In this document: piece by piece, positions 1-9,320 of the stretch
Layout: each line of letters starts with the position of its first letter
Numbering within the stretch: the stretch's first letter is position 1
Source: Desulfobulbaceae bacterium
Lineage (GTDB): Bacteria; Desulfobacterota; Desulfobulbia; Desulfobulbales; BM004
Assembly: GCA_002868955.1 (NCBI GenBank)
Contig: PKTW01000164.1
Span: 1-43,133 of the forward strand
Direction of reading: 5' to 3'
DNA length: 43,133 bases
Program-made: the position numbers and the translations under genes
Notes under the pieces: model-generated
What the model saw: only the letters and a program-made list of their open reading frames with translations
What the model was told of the DNA's origin: nothing
Database searches by the model: none

Positions 1-372
1 ATCCGACTACACCCTGTGTAAGCATTATAATTATTTGATCAATCATGACTGGCCTCCTTTAAGTCTTTTATCCGGCGGTGTATCCTTTTTGCTGTTTCCA
101 GGTCGCCCCTTTGTGACCTGAATCAAGATCTGCGGTTTTCGATTTAATTTGCTTTCACTTTAATAAATACAATATGTGTGCCAAATTTCTGCAAAGGGAT
201 GAATTATTAGAATATTTCTATTAACCTGTTGAAATAATTTATTTTTTATTTTTATAATGCACAGAGTCAGCCAGTAATGACATCATTTATATGAGGCAGG
301 CTGTTGAGTAATTAAGCAGTGTGTTGAATTTTTCAGCACTGCAGGTTCAAGTCATTTAGTCCACTGGGTAAG

Positions 373-1158
373 TTATTCTTTAAATGTGTCATGGGTATGG
401 CAATAGAGAAAGCATTGTTCCATGACCCTTTTAGTTATGCTCTGTGGCAGTTCGTTCAGCATATCAAAATCCGGCAGACCCCCGTCGGGAAGTGTTATAC
501 CTAGCTGTTTGTCCACTTTACGATTTATTTCGGTGGTAATCAAAGCAGCCAGCCTGTACATTTCGACTTCAAACCACTGTATGGCAGCGGCGCCGTAAAA
601 CAGCTTCTTGAGGTTTTTCACCAGTCTCGTTGGGCGCAGCAGCACTAACCAGCCGTTTTCATATGGGGACGTATTTGCCAACTGCGGCTGGTTGGTAAGA
701 TCTTCATTGACTTTTTCCACATAGCCTTCCACAGGTGGCATCAAGGGGATATTAAGGCCTCTCGCCTTAAGCCGTATGCTCTTCTTGCCAATCTTTTCAT
801 CGCGTAGTGGCAGGCATATCTTCTCGATCGGCCCCAGGATATTCTGCCCGAAATCATCTAATCCGATGCGCACAAAGGCATTTTCTTCGACCTTTGCCCA
901 GGTGTGGCAGTGCGAGTAAAAGCGGTGGGTGCATATTTTCCCGCCTCTGCAAAGGACCCTCCTGGGGATCAACTCTTTTCCCCCACGCATGACAATATCA
1001 AATGAGCAGTTGATACAATCAAAACCCAAATCGCATAACTTGTAAGGTATGACACCGGCCTCGGCCCAGACACATTCCTGTTCGCCATCAGGAACGATCT
1101 TTCTGCACCCAGTAAGCCGTTCCGGTATTCTTTCGAATAGCTTCTTTTCCAAGATCAT
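373..1158 (-). CDS. GcvH-like (glycine cleavage H / lipoyl-domain fold) protein, Cys-rich N-terminus
   Basis: HTWAKVEENAFVRIGLDDFGQNILGPI...PPVEGYVEKVN resembles the GcvH fold. Start moved to internal ATG at 1158 (MILEKKLF) preceded by GGGGGAG RBS. No clear lipoyl-lysine motif. Confidence 0.7.
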   Translation of the reverse strand: MILEKKLFERIPERLTGCRKIVPDGEQECVWAEAGVIPYKLCDLGFDCINCSFDIVMRGGKELIPRRVLCRGGKICTHRFYSHCHTWAKVEENAFVRIGLDDFGQNILGPIEKICLPLRDEKIGKKSIRLKARGLNIPLMPPVEGYVEKVNEDLTNQPQLANTSPYENGWLVLLRPTRLVKNLKKLFYGAAAIQWFEVEMYRLAALITTEINRKVDKQLGITLPDGGLPDFDMLNELPQSITKRVMEQCFLYCHTHDTFKE

Positions 1159-1270
1159 TTTTTCTCCCCCTTTGCTGCATGCAGGTTTGATGTCCAGCAC
1201 TGCCAAACCACGCAATTTGTGGAAAACTTGCACTCATTTACATCGGCTTGGGGCATTTGGCAGCAAGCTG

Positions 1271-1981
1271 TCAAGTCAGGAAAAACTCCCTCAGGAGCAA
1301 GTCCCATTCCTCCGCATCGATATTCTTTGCCATTCCGGCAACCGGGATACCGCCGTCCTGCATGACAGCACCAAGTTCCGGGTTTATCCTCTGGCGCAGC
1401 TGCTTTACTACTTCCTCCATCCATTTTTTGGCTAAATCACCGGACAGCAAGCCTTTACGCTCCCGCTCAAAATTCTCGGGAATGACTTTAAGCAGCCACC
1501 CTTTGCCATAAGGATCGGCGTCCAACGCTTCAATATTATTGCCAGTTTTTTCAAGTTCTGCCAGTAAGGCAATATTGACTTCGACCACTTCTCCGCTTAT
1601 AGGGGCAAGCATATCAACGGATTTTTCGCCATCCTGCAGACTCCAGCTCTTTTCCCCCTGCCTGATGATGGCTCCCACAGTCGGATTGTTCCTGAGCCTC
1701 ATTGGACCTGCCATTTTCAGCGCAAAATCATCCATGCCGACCCTTACTAAGCCAGGTGACGACTTTTCAGGTCTGATCCAGGTGTGCCCCTGATGATACA
1801 GGATGTTTTCAGGGACCCTGAACCAGTCGACCAGTTGATCGACGCTTGAGCTGATGGCAGCAGTGACCTTCTCAAACCTCTGCGAAGTGAAGTAGAGATA
1901 AAAGGCGGTGAATAATGCCAGAAATCCCAGGATTAGCAGATACTCAAATCCTTTTGTTGCATATATGGCTAAGTTACCCAT
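1271..1981 (-). CDS. Membrane-anchored GcvH-like protein
   Basis: N-terminal TM helix, then HTWIRPEKSSPGLVRVGMDDFALKMAGP...EKSVDMLAPISGEVVEVN; shares a C-terminal (P/Q)DGG(L/I)P motif with the 373..1158 product. Confidence 0.75.
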   Translation of the reverse strand: MGNLAIYATKGFEYLLILGFLALFTAFYLYFTSQRFEKVTAAISSSVDQLVDWFRVPENILYHQGHTWIRPEKSSPGLVRVGMDDFALKMAGPMRLRNNPTVGAIIRQGEKSWSLQDGEKSVDMLAPISGEVVEVNIALLAELEKTGNNIEALDADPYGKGWLLKVIPENFERERKGLLSGDLAKKWMEEVVKQLRQRINPELGAVMQDGGIPVAGMAKNIDAEEWDLLLREFFLT

Positions 1982-2027
1982 TGTGCTTCCTCCTCGAAAA
2001 TTTTGTGTCAGCTCAATGAAAGCTTTT

Positions 2028-3314
2028 CTATTTTTTTACTGGTTGCACGACTGCGCCAGCCGGTAGAGTTTGCTTAACTTCATCATCCAGAGTTTTCACC
2101 CACCGGGGTGATTCGGAGAACACAGGCATCCTGTTGGCTACCCAGCGGAAAGCCCAGATTTCACCAAAGACAACAGCCAGGGTGATGACAATTTCAATCC
2201 ATGAAGGCACGTAATGCCCGGGTGCGTACCATTTAAATGCTATAACAGAGACATTGAGACGGTTCAAAATTATACCCACAGCACTGATGATAGCCCCGCT
2301 CAGCAATAGTTTCCGGTTGCGGTTTTTTGCGCCTGTTACAAAGATCAGAAACGGCAGAACCACAAACCCTATGACCTCAACCAGGTAAAGGTACCCCATG
2401 GGCGTCATCAGTAAATGAAATTGCATGGAGTGGACCAGCACCAGGATTTTCATGAAGAAATAGACAAAGAGGGCAGCTGCTGCCAGCCGGCTGAGTCCCA
2501 CCATGATATCCATGTGTTCGGCATGGTTTTTAGTACTTATCAGATGACTGAAAGCACGATGGCTGATGGTGCCTTCAATGATGACAATCGACATCCCGGC
2601 GAAGACGCTGGAAACAATGAAAAGAACCGGGATGTACTCCGTGTACCAAAGAGGATGGATTTTTGCCGGAGCCAGCAGGAACAGTGCCCCCAGACCTGAC
2701 TGATGCAGCATGGAAAGGCATATTCCGAAGATCACTGCACCTACAGTAAGAGAGCCCAGTATTTTTCTCAACTTTTTGAGCCCGAGCCATTCCGCGACAG
2801 CAGGGGAAAATTCAATAAACTGGGCCATCATGTAAAGCAGGAAATGCCAGGCCACAAGGAAAAGAACAGAACTCACGCCAAAGCTGTTGCCGATAATTGG
2901 GTTGATTATCTTCCACGGCCGCCCGAGGTCGAGGGTGAGGGCCCCGGCATAAAAGACATATGCAAGAAATCCGTTTAAGACAGTGGCCCGGACAATGGAG
3001 TGGTATTTGTCCATGCGCAGGACATAAACCATAAAGGTCACGATATAAGCACCGGCAGCAAAGGCGACGCCGGTGACAACATCGAAGCCGATCCAGATTC
3101 CCCAGGGAAATTCCTGGCTGAGATTGGTTGTTGCGCCCAGCCCTTTAGTAAAGCGCAGGATAATAAGAACCAGACCAAGAAGAATAATCGGTCCTGAAAT
3201 GAGATTAAATGGCGTGAGCAGCTTGCCCTTGGGCTTGAGTTCTTCCCGGAGAAATTCCCACAGGTCTTGCCCAACCCTTCTGTATGCTGGTGTTGAAGTG
3301 TCTGTAGTGTTCAC
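2028..3314 (-). CDS. NrfD/HybB-type integral membrane quinone-interacting subunit
   Basis: Polytopic protein with EFPWGIWIGFDVVTGVAFAAGAY and LDLGRPWKIINP typical of NrfD/PsrC/HybB family. Confidence 0.88.
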   Translation of the reverse strand: MNTTDTSTPAYRRVGQDLWEFLREELKPKGKLLTPFNLISGPIILLGLVLIILRFTKGLGATTNLSQEFPWGIWIGFDVVTGVAFAAGAYIVTFMVYVLRMDKYHSIVRATVLNGFLAYVFYAGALTLDLGRPWKIINPIIGNSFGVSSVLFLVAWHFLLYMMAQFIEFSPAVAEWLGLKKLRKILGSLTVGAVIFGICLSMLHQSGLGALFLLAPAKIHPLWYTEYIPVLFIVSSVFAGMSIVIIEGTISHRAFSHLISTKNHAEHMDIMVGLSRLAAAALFVYFFMKILVLVHSMQFHLLMTPMGYLYLVEVIGFVVLPFLIFVTGAKNRNRKLLLSGAIISAVGIILNRLNVSVIAFKWYAPGHYVPSWIEIVITLAVVFGEIWAFRWVANRMPVFSESPRWVKTLDDEVKQTLPAGAVVQPVKK

Positions 3315-3363
3315 TTTTATTCTCCTTTATTGTTTAACAGCCGCCATAAAGAATTGTTTTAAC

Positions 3364-4224
3364 TTAGTCCTTGTCGCCTTTTCCCTTTGTGGCATGGCGC
3401 AGTCCCAGCATGAATGCCGGTGCAAGCAACAGTGCCAGGGGAACGGAATACAGGAATGTCTTGGTATATTCCGGGTAGGGAGTGGTGCCCAGGTCGGTTC
3501 TGAACCCCAACTGCTCAAAAGGAACACCTGCCAGGTAGAGCATATTGGTGCCGCCAACCTCGTGTTCACCATAAATATGGCGGACATATTCAGTGGGACG
3601 GTCGTAGATTCGCTTTCTGGCAATATCCAGCAGTTCTCGCCTTTTACCGAACAGGATTGCTTCCTGGGGGCAGGCTTCAGCGCATGCCGGCATCTGGCCT
3701 TCGGTGAGACGGTCATAACACATTATACATTTTCTGATTTTCGGGTTCAGGCTGCCATACTCAAACTTTGGCACGTCATAGGGGCAGGCGATCATGCAGT
3801 AACGGCATCCCATGCACTTGTCTTCGCGCCAGATCACCGGGCCCTCGTCAGTTTTATACATAGCATTTACCAGGCAGGCGGAAACGCATGCGGGTTGATC
3901 GCAGTGCATACACTGAGTTTTAGCGAAAACTATCCCTTTATTTTTTGTGGAATGAGCATTAACAACCGTGAGCACTTCAGTGCCGGAGCTTCTTGGGCTC
4001 CCGATCTCGGGTTTTGCCTCAGGCAGCGGAAAACAGTTTTTATCTGCACAGGCCCGTTCACAGGCCTGGCAGCCATTGCACCTGGTGGTGTCATTCAGCA
4101 TGGCATAGTGCTGCGAATTATCCTTCTTAGCTATTGCCCCATAAGTGCTTTTCGGCCCCATAAGAAGACCAGCGCCGACTGCCACCCCGGTTAACTGCAG
4201 AAATTTTCTTCTGGTAGTTTTCAT
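3364..4224 (-). CDS. Tat-exported 4x[4Fe-4S] ferredoxin-like subunit (HybA/DsrO-like), C-terminal TM helix
   Basis: TRRKFLQLTG Tat signal; CNGCQACERAC, CMHCDQPACVSAC, CMGCRYCMIACP, CIMCYDRLTEGQMPACAEACP; hydrophobic C-terminus. Confidence 0.88.
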   Translation of the reverse strand: MKTTRRKFLQLTGVAVGAGLLMGPKSTYGAIAKKDNSQHYAMLNDTTRCNGCQACERACADKNCFPLPEAKPEIGSPRSSGTEVLTVVNAHSTKNKGIVFAKTQCMHCDQPACVSACLVNAMYKTDEGPVIWREDKCMGCRYCMIACPYDVPKFEYGSLNPKIRKCIMCYDRLTEGQMPACAEACPQEAILFGKRRELLDIARKRIYDRPTEYVRHIYGEHEVGGTNMLYLAGVPFEQLGFRTDLGTTPYPEYTKTFLYSVPLALLLAPAFMLGLRHATKGKGDKD

Positions 4225-4302
4225 GCCTCTATCCTTTATTTAGTATTATTGCAGAGCCAAGCGACCAATTTATAATCAGTCGGAAGAAACCGCTATTTCC
4301 GC

Positions 4303-4773
4303 CTAATCCTTGCATAAACTGTCTTCCTTTTTCAGGTGGCAGTCTTGGCAGCCCGTTACCGTATCCATTTTTTCGTGACATCCCACACACATCAAGTGGT
4401 AGGCCCTTGTCAAGCCGGCCGTGTCAATATGAAACAGTTGTGATTGTTGCGATTCTTTTACCTTCTCAGCACATCCGGGACAGGCTGAATGGCAGTCTAT
4501 GCATGCTACCTCGCATGATGTGCAGCTGTCCGCGTGACATTGCACACATTTTTCATCCTCTGTCGGCATGCCGGTTGTGTGATGATGGCAGGCTGCACAG
4601 GAAGCGATGTCCATATGCATAATATGATCAAAAGTTACCGGCCCGTATAAATTACCAATGCCGTCCAGCTCAATTACTCCAGGAACCTCTGAGGCGGAAG
4701 GTATATTTGAAGAGATAGCGAGCACACTGACTAAAAGAATACTGGCAAGTAAAATGCTCTTTTTAGGGCCCAT
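4303..4773 (-). CDS. Periplasmic multiheme c-type cytochrome (five CxxCH)
   Basis: Signal peptide; CAACH, CVQCH, CIDCH, CVGCH, CQDCH plus two extra CxxC not followed by His. Confidence 0.85.
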   Translation of the reverse strand: MGPKKSILLASILLVSVLAISSNIPSASEVPGVIELDGIGNLYGPVTFDHIMHMDIASCAACHHHTTGMPTEDEKCVQCHADSCTSCEVACIDCHSACPGCAEKVKESQQSQLFHIDTAGLTRAYHLMCVGCHEKMDTVTGCQDCHLKKEDSLCKD

Positions 4774-4874
4774 TTTGTTTCTCCTTTATTCTGTAGTTGT
4801 GCCAAAAAGAATGCCGAATCTACATTTTTTTTAGTTTTTACGAGACGATGGAATATTGATTCACCTCCATAAAT

Positions 4875-4890
4875 AGCAACAAGTATGCCA
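4875..4890 (-). promoter_or_regulatory. Candidate sigma54 (-24/-12) promoter of the cytochrome/FeS/NrfD/GcvH-like operon
   Basis: Minus strand TGGCATACTTGTTGCT; GG and GC at correct spacing; about 100 bp upstream of the ATG at 4773. Confidence 0.7.
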
Positions 4891-4926
4891 GTTGCGGTGG
4901 CCTGCTGAACGGATATTGGACAACCT

Positions 4927-4944
4927 ATTGTTTTGACAAACAAT
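4927..4944. promoter_or_regulatory. Inverted repeat, candidate activator site
   Basis: ATTGTTT-TGAC-AAACAAT perfect 7-bp arms; nested within GATATTG(4912-4918)...CAATATC(4941-4947). Confidence 0.5.
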
Positions 4945-5042
4945 ATCTTTCAGCCGGCTTGATCTGAAAACGGGAATCTCTTACGATGAGATCCCCAAAG
5001 CTGACTTTTTTGACGGAAAGGATAAAAAATATGTTGAAAAAT

Positions 5043-5059
5043 TCTACACTAGGTGTAGA
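5043..5059. promoter_or_regulatory. Inverted repeat in divergent intergenic region, candidate operator/UAS
   Basis: TCTACAC-TAG-GTGTAGA, perfect 7-bp arms. Confidence 0.45.
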
Positions 5060-5167
5060 GATATTTTACACATGTCATCATGCCAGTTAAGATTTTTGGG
5101 GGTAATTTTCTGGAAGTTTGATGGATGAGGGTTTTTAGGGGAATAACAAATTATTGGAGCCTGTGTC

Positions 5168-6529
5168 ATGACAAAAGGAAGCTCAAATGAGAATGTGCGG
5201 ATCCTCATAGTTGATGATGAATTTTCGGTGCGGCATTCTTTGACAGCCTGGTTTGAGGATGAAGGGTATACCGTTGGCGTGGCGTCCAGCGGCAAGGAAG
5301 CCCTGGCCAAACTTGCTGAAAATAAGTGGGATATATTTTTTCTCGATTTAAAAATGCCCGGCATGAGCGGCCTTGAACTGCAGAAAAAAATCAAGGAGAT
5401 TCAACCGGACGGCACGATCATAATTATTACTGCCTTCGCATCTGTTGAATCAGCGGTAGAAGCCATGCAAAGCGGCGCCTATGACTATTTATCAAAACCT
5501 TTTGATCCTGATTACCTTGCCCTCATGGTGCGGAATATCATCGAGCGCAAGAAATTAAAGGAAGAAACCGCCAGCCTCAAAAAAACCATTGACGTTGTTT
5601 ATACCTCGAAGGAAATCATCGGCGAGAGTTCGGGCATCCAGAAGATGATGGAAGATATCAGGGCTGTTGCCGATACCGGCTCGACGGTTCTTATCCGCGG
5701 TGAGAGCGGCACCGGGAAAGAGCTTGTCGCCAGGGCTATCCATGCAAACAGCAAGCGGCGTTATGCGCCGATTGTCACCATCAACTGCGGGGCGCTGCCC
5801 GAATCCATCCTTGAAAGCGAACTTTTCGGGCATGAAAAAGGGGCTTTCACCGGGGCCCAGTATGCCCGGAAAGGCAAATTCGAAATGGCGGACGGGGGTA
5901 CCATTTTTCTTGATGAGATAGGCAACATCAGCCCCAAGATACAAATGGAACTTTTGCGCGTGCTGGAGGATAAAAAGTTTTTTCGCCTTGGCGGCAGCAA
6001 GGAGCTCAAGGCGGACTTCAGAACAATCGCTGCAACCAACAAAGACCTGGAAGCAGCCATGGAAAAGGGAGAGTTCAGAAATGATCTCTTCTACAGGCTG
6101 AACGTGTTTGTCATTGAGATTCCCCCGCTTCGTGAGCGGAAGAGCGATATTGAGATTCTGGCCCAGAATTTTCTCAACGTTTTTACCTCGCAGATGAATA
6201 AGCCCATTGCCAGGATAAGCCCAGCAGCCATGAAACTTCTTGCAGACTATGACTGGCCCGGAAATGTCAGGGAACTGGAAAATGCCATTGAGCGCGCAGT
6301 GGTTGTTTGCAAAGCAAAGGAAATCAAGCCTTCTGACTTCCCCTTTTTTCATGCGCGCCCGGAAGAAGAAGCGACAACAGACGACTCGCTGGAATCCCTG
6401 CAGAGGAAACACATCAAGAAGGTACTCGAGCAGACAGGATGGAATATAAGCAAGGCAGCATCCGTTCTGCAGATAGACAGGGTGACGCTTTATAATAAAA
6501 TCAGTAAATACAATCTGAAAAAACCGTAA
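5168..6529 (+). CDS. NtrC-family sigma54-dependent response regulator (REC-AAA+-Fis HTH)
   Basis: REC domain FFLDLKMPG; GESGTGKE Walker A; canonical GAFTGA; C-terminal Fis-type HTH. Confidence 0.95.
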   Translation: MTKGSSNENVRILIVDDEFSVRHSLTAWFEDEGYTVGVASSGKEALAKLAENKWDIFFLDLKMPGMSGLELQKKIKEIQPDGTIIIITAFASVESAVEAMQSGAYDYLSKPFDPDYLALMVRNIIERKKLKEETASLKKTIDVVYTSKEIIGESSGIQKMMEDIRAVADTGSTVLIRGESGTGKELVARAIHANSKRRYAPIVTINCGALPESILESELFGHEKGAFTGAQYARKGKFEMADGGTIFLDEIGNISPKIQMELLRVLEDKKFFRLGGSKELKADFRTIAATNKDLEAAMEKGEFRNDLFYRLNVFVIEIPPLRERKSDIEILAQNFLNVFTSQMNKPIARISPAAMKLLADYDWPGNVRELENAIERAVVVCKAKEIKPSDFPFFHARPEEEATTDDSLESLQRKHIKKVLEQTGWNISKAASVLQIDRVTLYNKISKYNLKKP

Positions 6530-6540
6530 GTTCCTGCCCG

Positions 6541-7077
6541 ATGCAAAATATCGTTCTCATTCCCATAGGCACAATGAAGTACGATGTCGCAGATTTTTTG
6601 TCCTTGTCCCTGCCGGGGATATTGCATGTCCCGTGCCGGGTTCTGGCAGAAGATATTGGACTGGAGCCTTTTTACAGCAGTGATCGCAAACAATACCACT
6701 CAACAGAAATTTTGCGGGAGCTCTTGCCCTTTGCCGTTGGGCAAGAGCAGCACATTCTCGGCATAATGGATGTGGACCTCTACATCCCTATTCTTACCTT
6801 TGTTTTTGGTGAGGCGCAGCTTAATGGCCGGTGTGCCTTGATGTCCGGGCACAGGTTGCATCAGGAGTTTTACGGGCTGCCGGAAGACGATTCACTTTAT
6901 CTGCACCGCTGCGAAAAAGAAGCAGTCCATGAGCTTGGCCATACACTCGGATTGAAACACTGCGATAATTTCGAGTGCGTAATGCGCTACTCAAATTCCA
7001 TTGCTGACATTGACATCAAGCGCAACGTGTTCTGTCCCGGTTGTTCGCAGGTACTGGGCATACCTGTTCTCTGGTAG
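6541..7077 (+). CDS. amzA: Archaemetzincin-type zinc metalloprotease
   Basis: HELGHTLGLKHC...C(V)MRYSNS...CPGC: HExxHxxGxxHC followed by cysteines typical of archaemetzincins. Confidence 0.85.
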   Translation: MQNIVLIPIGTMKYDVADFLSLSLPGILHVPCRVLAEDIGLEPFYSSDRKQYHSTEILRELLPFAVGQEQHILGIMDVDLYIPILTFVFGEAQLNGRCALMSGHRLHQEFYGLPEDDSLYLHRCEKEAVHELGHTLGLKHCDNFECVMRYSNSIADIDIKRNVFCPGCSQVLGIPVLW

Positions 7078-7093
7078 CAGAGAACAGGTATGC
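7058..7093. other. Perfect hairpin spanning the stop codon of amzA
   Basis: GCATACCTGTTCTCT-GGTAGC-AGAGAACAGGTATGC, 15-bp arms; no T-tract either side. Confidence 0.75.
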
Positions 7094-7103
7094 AGGGCAG
7101 GGA

Positions 7104-8753
7104 TTATGCCTGTTCTCTGTGTGCTGGAGGCTCCTGAGGCAGGCAAATGGTAATGGTGGTGCCTTTCCCCAGTTCGGATTCGACTTCAATGCTTCCCTGG
7201 TGGGATTTGACAATTTCATAAACAACGGAAACACCCAGGCCGCTGTTTAGGCTTGATTCCTTTTCTGGGGAAACCGTCTTTGTTGTAAAGAACGGTTCAA
7301 ACATATGGGACCTGGTCTCCTCATCCATGCCGATGCCATTGTCACTAATGGCAATTCCCACCCTTTTCTTTTCTTCCATTAAGTATGTGCTGATGTCAAT
7401 GAAGCCGGTGTCACTCTGCACCGCATCACAGGCGTTGAGCAGCAGTGCCACGAGCGCCTGCTTTATTTTCTGGTCATCGCAGCTTATTTGCGGTGATTCC
7501 GAGGCAAGCTCCAGTTTAATCTCTATATTGAGTAGATCAATTTGGTGCTGAACAAGACGCAGCGTTTCCTCCACCAGGGTGTTTATATCATGCTGGCCGA
7601 TTTTTGGCTTGGTGGGCCGGGCAAACTGCAGCAGCCCCCTGACAATCTCACCGCATCGCGCAGATTCACTCTCAATGGTTTCAATATATTGAATGTACTT
7701 TACGGCGTCACCGGGAAAAAGCTCGGCGCCCCGTTTCAGCATCAGCTTGGCATAGGTGCGGATGCCGGCAAGAGGGTTGTTGATCTCATGGGCAACAATG
7801 GCGGCTAGGCGTCCCATGGAGGCCATTTTCTCCGCCTGTATGGCATTTTCCTGTGCCCGTTTCAGCTGGGCCGTCCTTTCCTCCACAAGATCTTCCAGCG
7901 TCAGGGTCCAGTTGGTAATTTCATCCCTTGCCTCTTTTAATTCATGGGTCATGATGTTAAATGATCGGGCAAGATCACCAATTTCATCAGAAGAGCGGGC
8001 CTGAATCTCAAAGTCCAGATCGCCTGCTGCGACTTTTTTTACTCCACCTGCCAACCTTTGCACCCGGCGGCTGATAAATTTTTCAATCATGGCATAGCTT
8101 ATGACGATGATTGCAAGCAGGGCCAGGATGGTTGTTAAAATTGTCCGGTTTTTTGCTGCGGTTACCGTCCTAAGGGCTCTCTCCACATTGGTTTTTACGA
8201 TCATGCCTCCGATAATCTTTCTGGAAGAACCATGGCAGTGAAAACAGGCTTCTTCATTAAGAATCGGCTCTATGATTATGATATGTCTTTTGCCGTCGAT
8301 CTCAGCCTCAAACGATTCCTTCGGAGCCTCACCGGATTGCAGTAAAAGAGCTAAGGCCGCCATGGGCTCTGCATTATTTATCGTATTAGTAATGTTTGTG
8401 TAAATTTTATCCCTGTGCGTCGACCAGGTGATGAGCTGATTGGTATCGCAAATGAAGACCTCGATGCCCTCCATTTTTTCACGGATGTCGGTCAGTACCT
8501 GTTCCACTGCGGAACTGTCACCGACAGACATGGGATATTTAATGCCGGAATAGGTGGAAGCGGCAAGATCCAAACTGAGCGTTTCCATGAGTTTAATGGC
8601 GTCTTTTTTGCCAAAATAAAGATCCAGGATAATCTCAAAGCTCATGACCAGGGTTATGGAGACGATAATGGTCGCCATTATCCTGTGGCCCAGTTTTTTC
8701 CTAATAAAGTCGGGCAAGCGGTTCTTGATAAAGTATTTTATGCTATCAGTCAT
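7104..8753 (-). CDS. Membrane sensor histidine kinase with periplasmic heme-c motif and HAMP
   Basis: TM, periplasmic domain with EEACFHCHGSSRK (CxxCH), TM, HAMP, HAIVAHEINNPLAG H-box, HATPase. Confidence 0.9.
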   Translation of the reverse strand: MTDSIKYFIKNRLPDFIRKKLGHRIMATIIVSITLVMSFEIILDLYFGKKDAIKLMETLSLDLAASTYSGIKYPMSVGDSSAVEQVLTDIREKMEGIEVFICDTNQLITWSTHRDKIYTNITNTINNAEPMAALALLLQSGEAPKESFEAEIDGKRHIIIIEPILNEEACFHCHGSSRKIIGGMIVKTNVERALRTVTAAKNRTILTTILALLAIIVISYAMIEKFISRRVQRLAGGVKKVAAGDLDFEIQARSSDEIGDLARSFNIMTHELKEARDEITNWTLTLEDLVEERTAQLKRAQENAIQAEKMASMGRLAAIVAHEINNPLAGIRTYAKLMLKRGAELFPGDAVKYIQYIETIESESARCGEIVRGLLQFARPTKPKIGQHDINTLVEETLRLVQHQIDLLNIEIKLELASESPQISCDDQKIKQALVALLLNACDAVQSDTGFIDISTYLMEEKKRVGIAISDNGIGMDEETRSHMFEPFFTTKTVSPEKESSLNSGLGVSVVYEIVKSHQGSIEVESELGKGTTITICLPQEPPAHREQA

Positions 8754-8787
8754 CTATCTGGAGCCTGCTATCATTGATTTAAAGAGC

Positions 8788-9303
8788 CTAATGCGCTCCG
8801 CCATGGATCAAGGGTTTATACTTGAAAGCTTTGACACGTTCTGAAATGTGGCAGACCTCGCAATCTTTTTTGCTCATATTGCTGATTATTGCACCTGGTT
8901 CTGCTGTCCTGGCATGTTCTGCTCCTGGCCCATGGCAGACCTCACAGCCGGCATTCTTGAGATGCGGGGTTTCTGCGAGGCTGATAAATCCACCTGGCTG
9001 TCCATAGCCTGTGGTGTGACAGGGATAGCACTGCTTGATCTCGTCAGGAGTAAGGTGTCTCATTTGTTTCTCAATACTTTGAAATGATGTGCTTTTTTTG
9101 GCGTATGTCATGAAATTGTCGTATTCCTCAGGATGACAGTCTTTGCAAGCCAGTGAACCGACGTATATGGGCTCTTCATTATTTTCGTTTCCCTGCGATG
9201 GAGAAAAACAACCTAAAACCATAAGTATTGCTATTGCTGGCAATAGGGGCTGCTTTCTGCTTAAATTTTGGCTGGATATTTTTATTGTTTTCATATGATG
9301 CAC
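8788..9303 (-). CDS. Tetraheme c-type cytochrome (cytochrome c554-like)
   Basis: CKDCH, CYPCH, CEVCHGPGAEHA, CEVCH; N-terminal signal sequence. Confidence 0.82.
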   Translation of the reverse strand: MHHMKTIKISSQNLSRKQPLLPAIAILMVLGCFSPSQGNENNEEPIYVGSLACKDCHPEEYDNFMTYAKKSTSFQSIEKQMRHLTPDEIKQCYPCHTTGYGQPGGFISLAETPHLKNAGCEVCHGPGAEHARTAEPGAIISNMSKKDCEVCHISERVKAFKYKPLIHGGAH

Positions 9304-9320
9304 CTCCCAATATTGGGTGC

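Noticed and set aside
3073-4194. 373-aa plus-strand ORF
   Set aside because: Lies antisense to the start of the NrfD-like gene and the whole FeS subunit gene, both with clear family motifs; no recognisable domain.
5555-6412. 285-aa minus-strand ORF
   Set aside because: Fully antisense to the NtrC-type regulator; shadow ORF.
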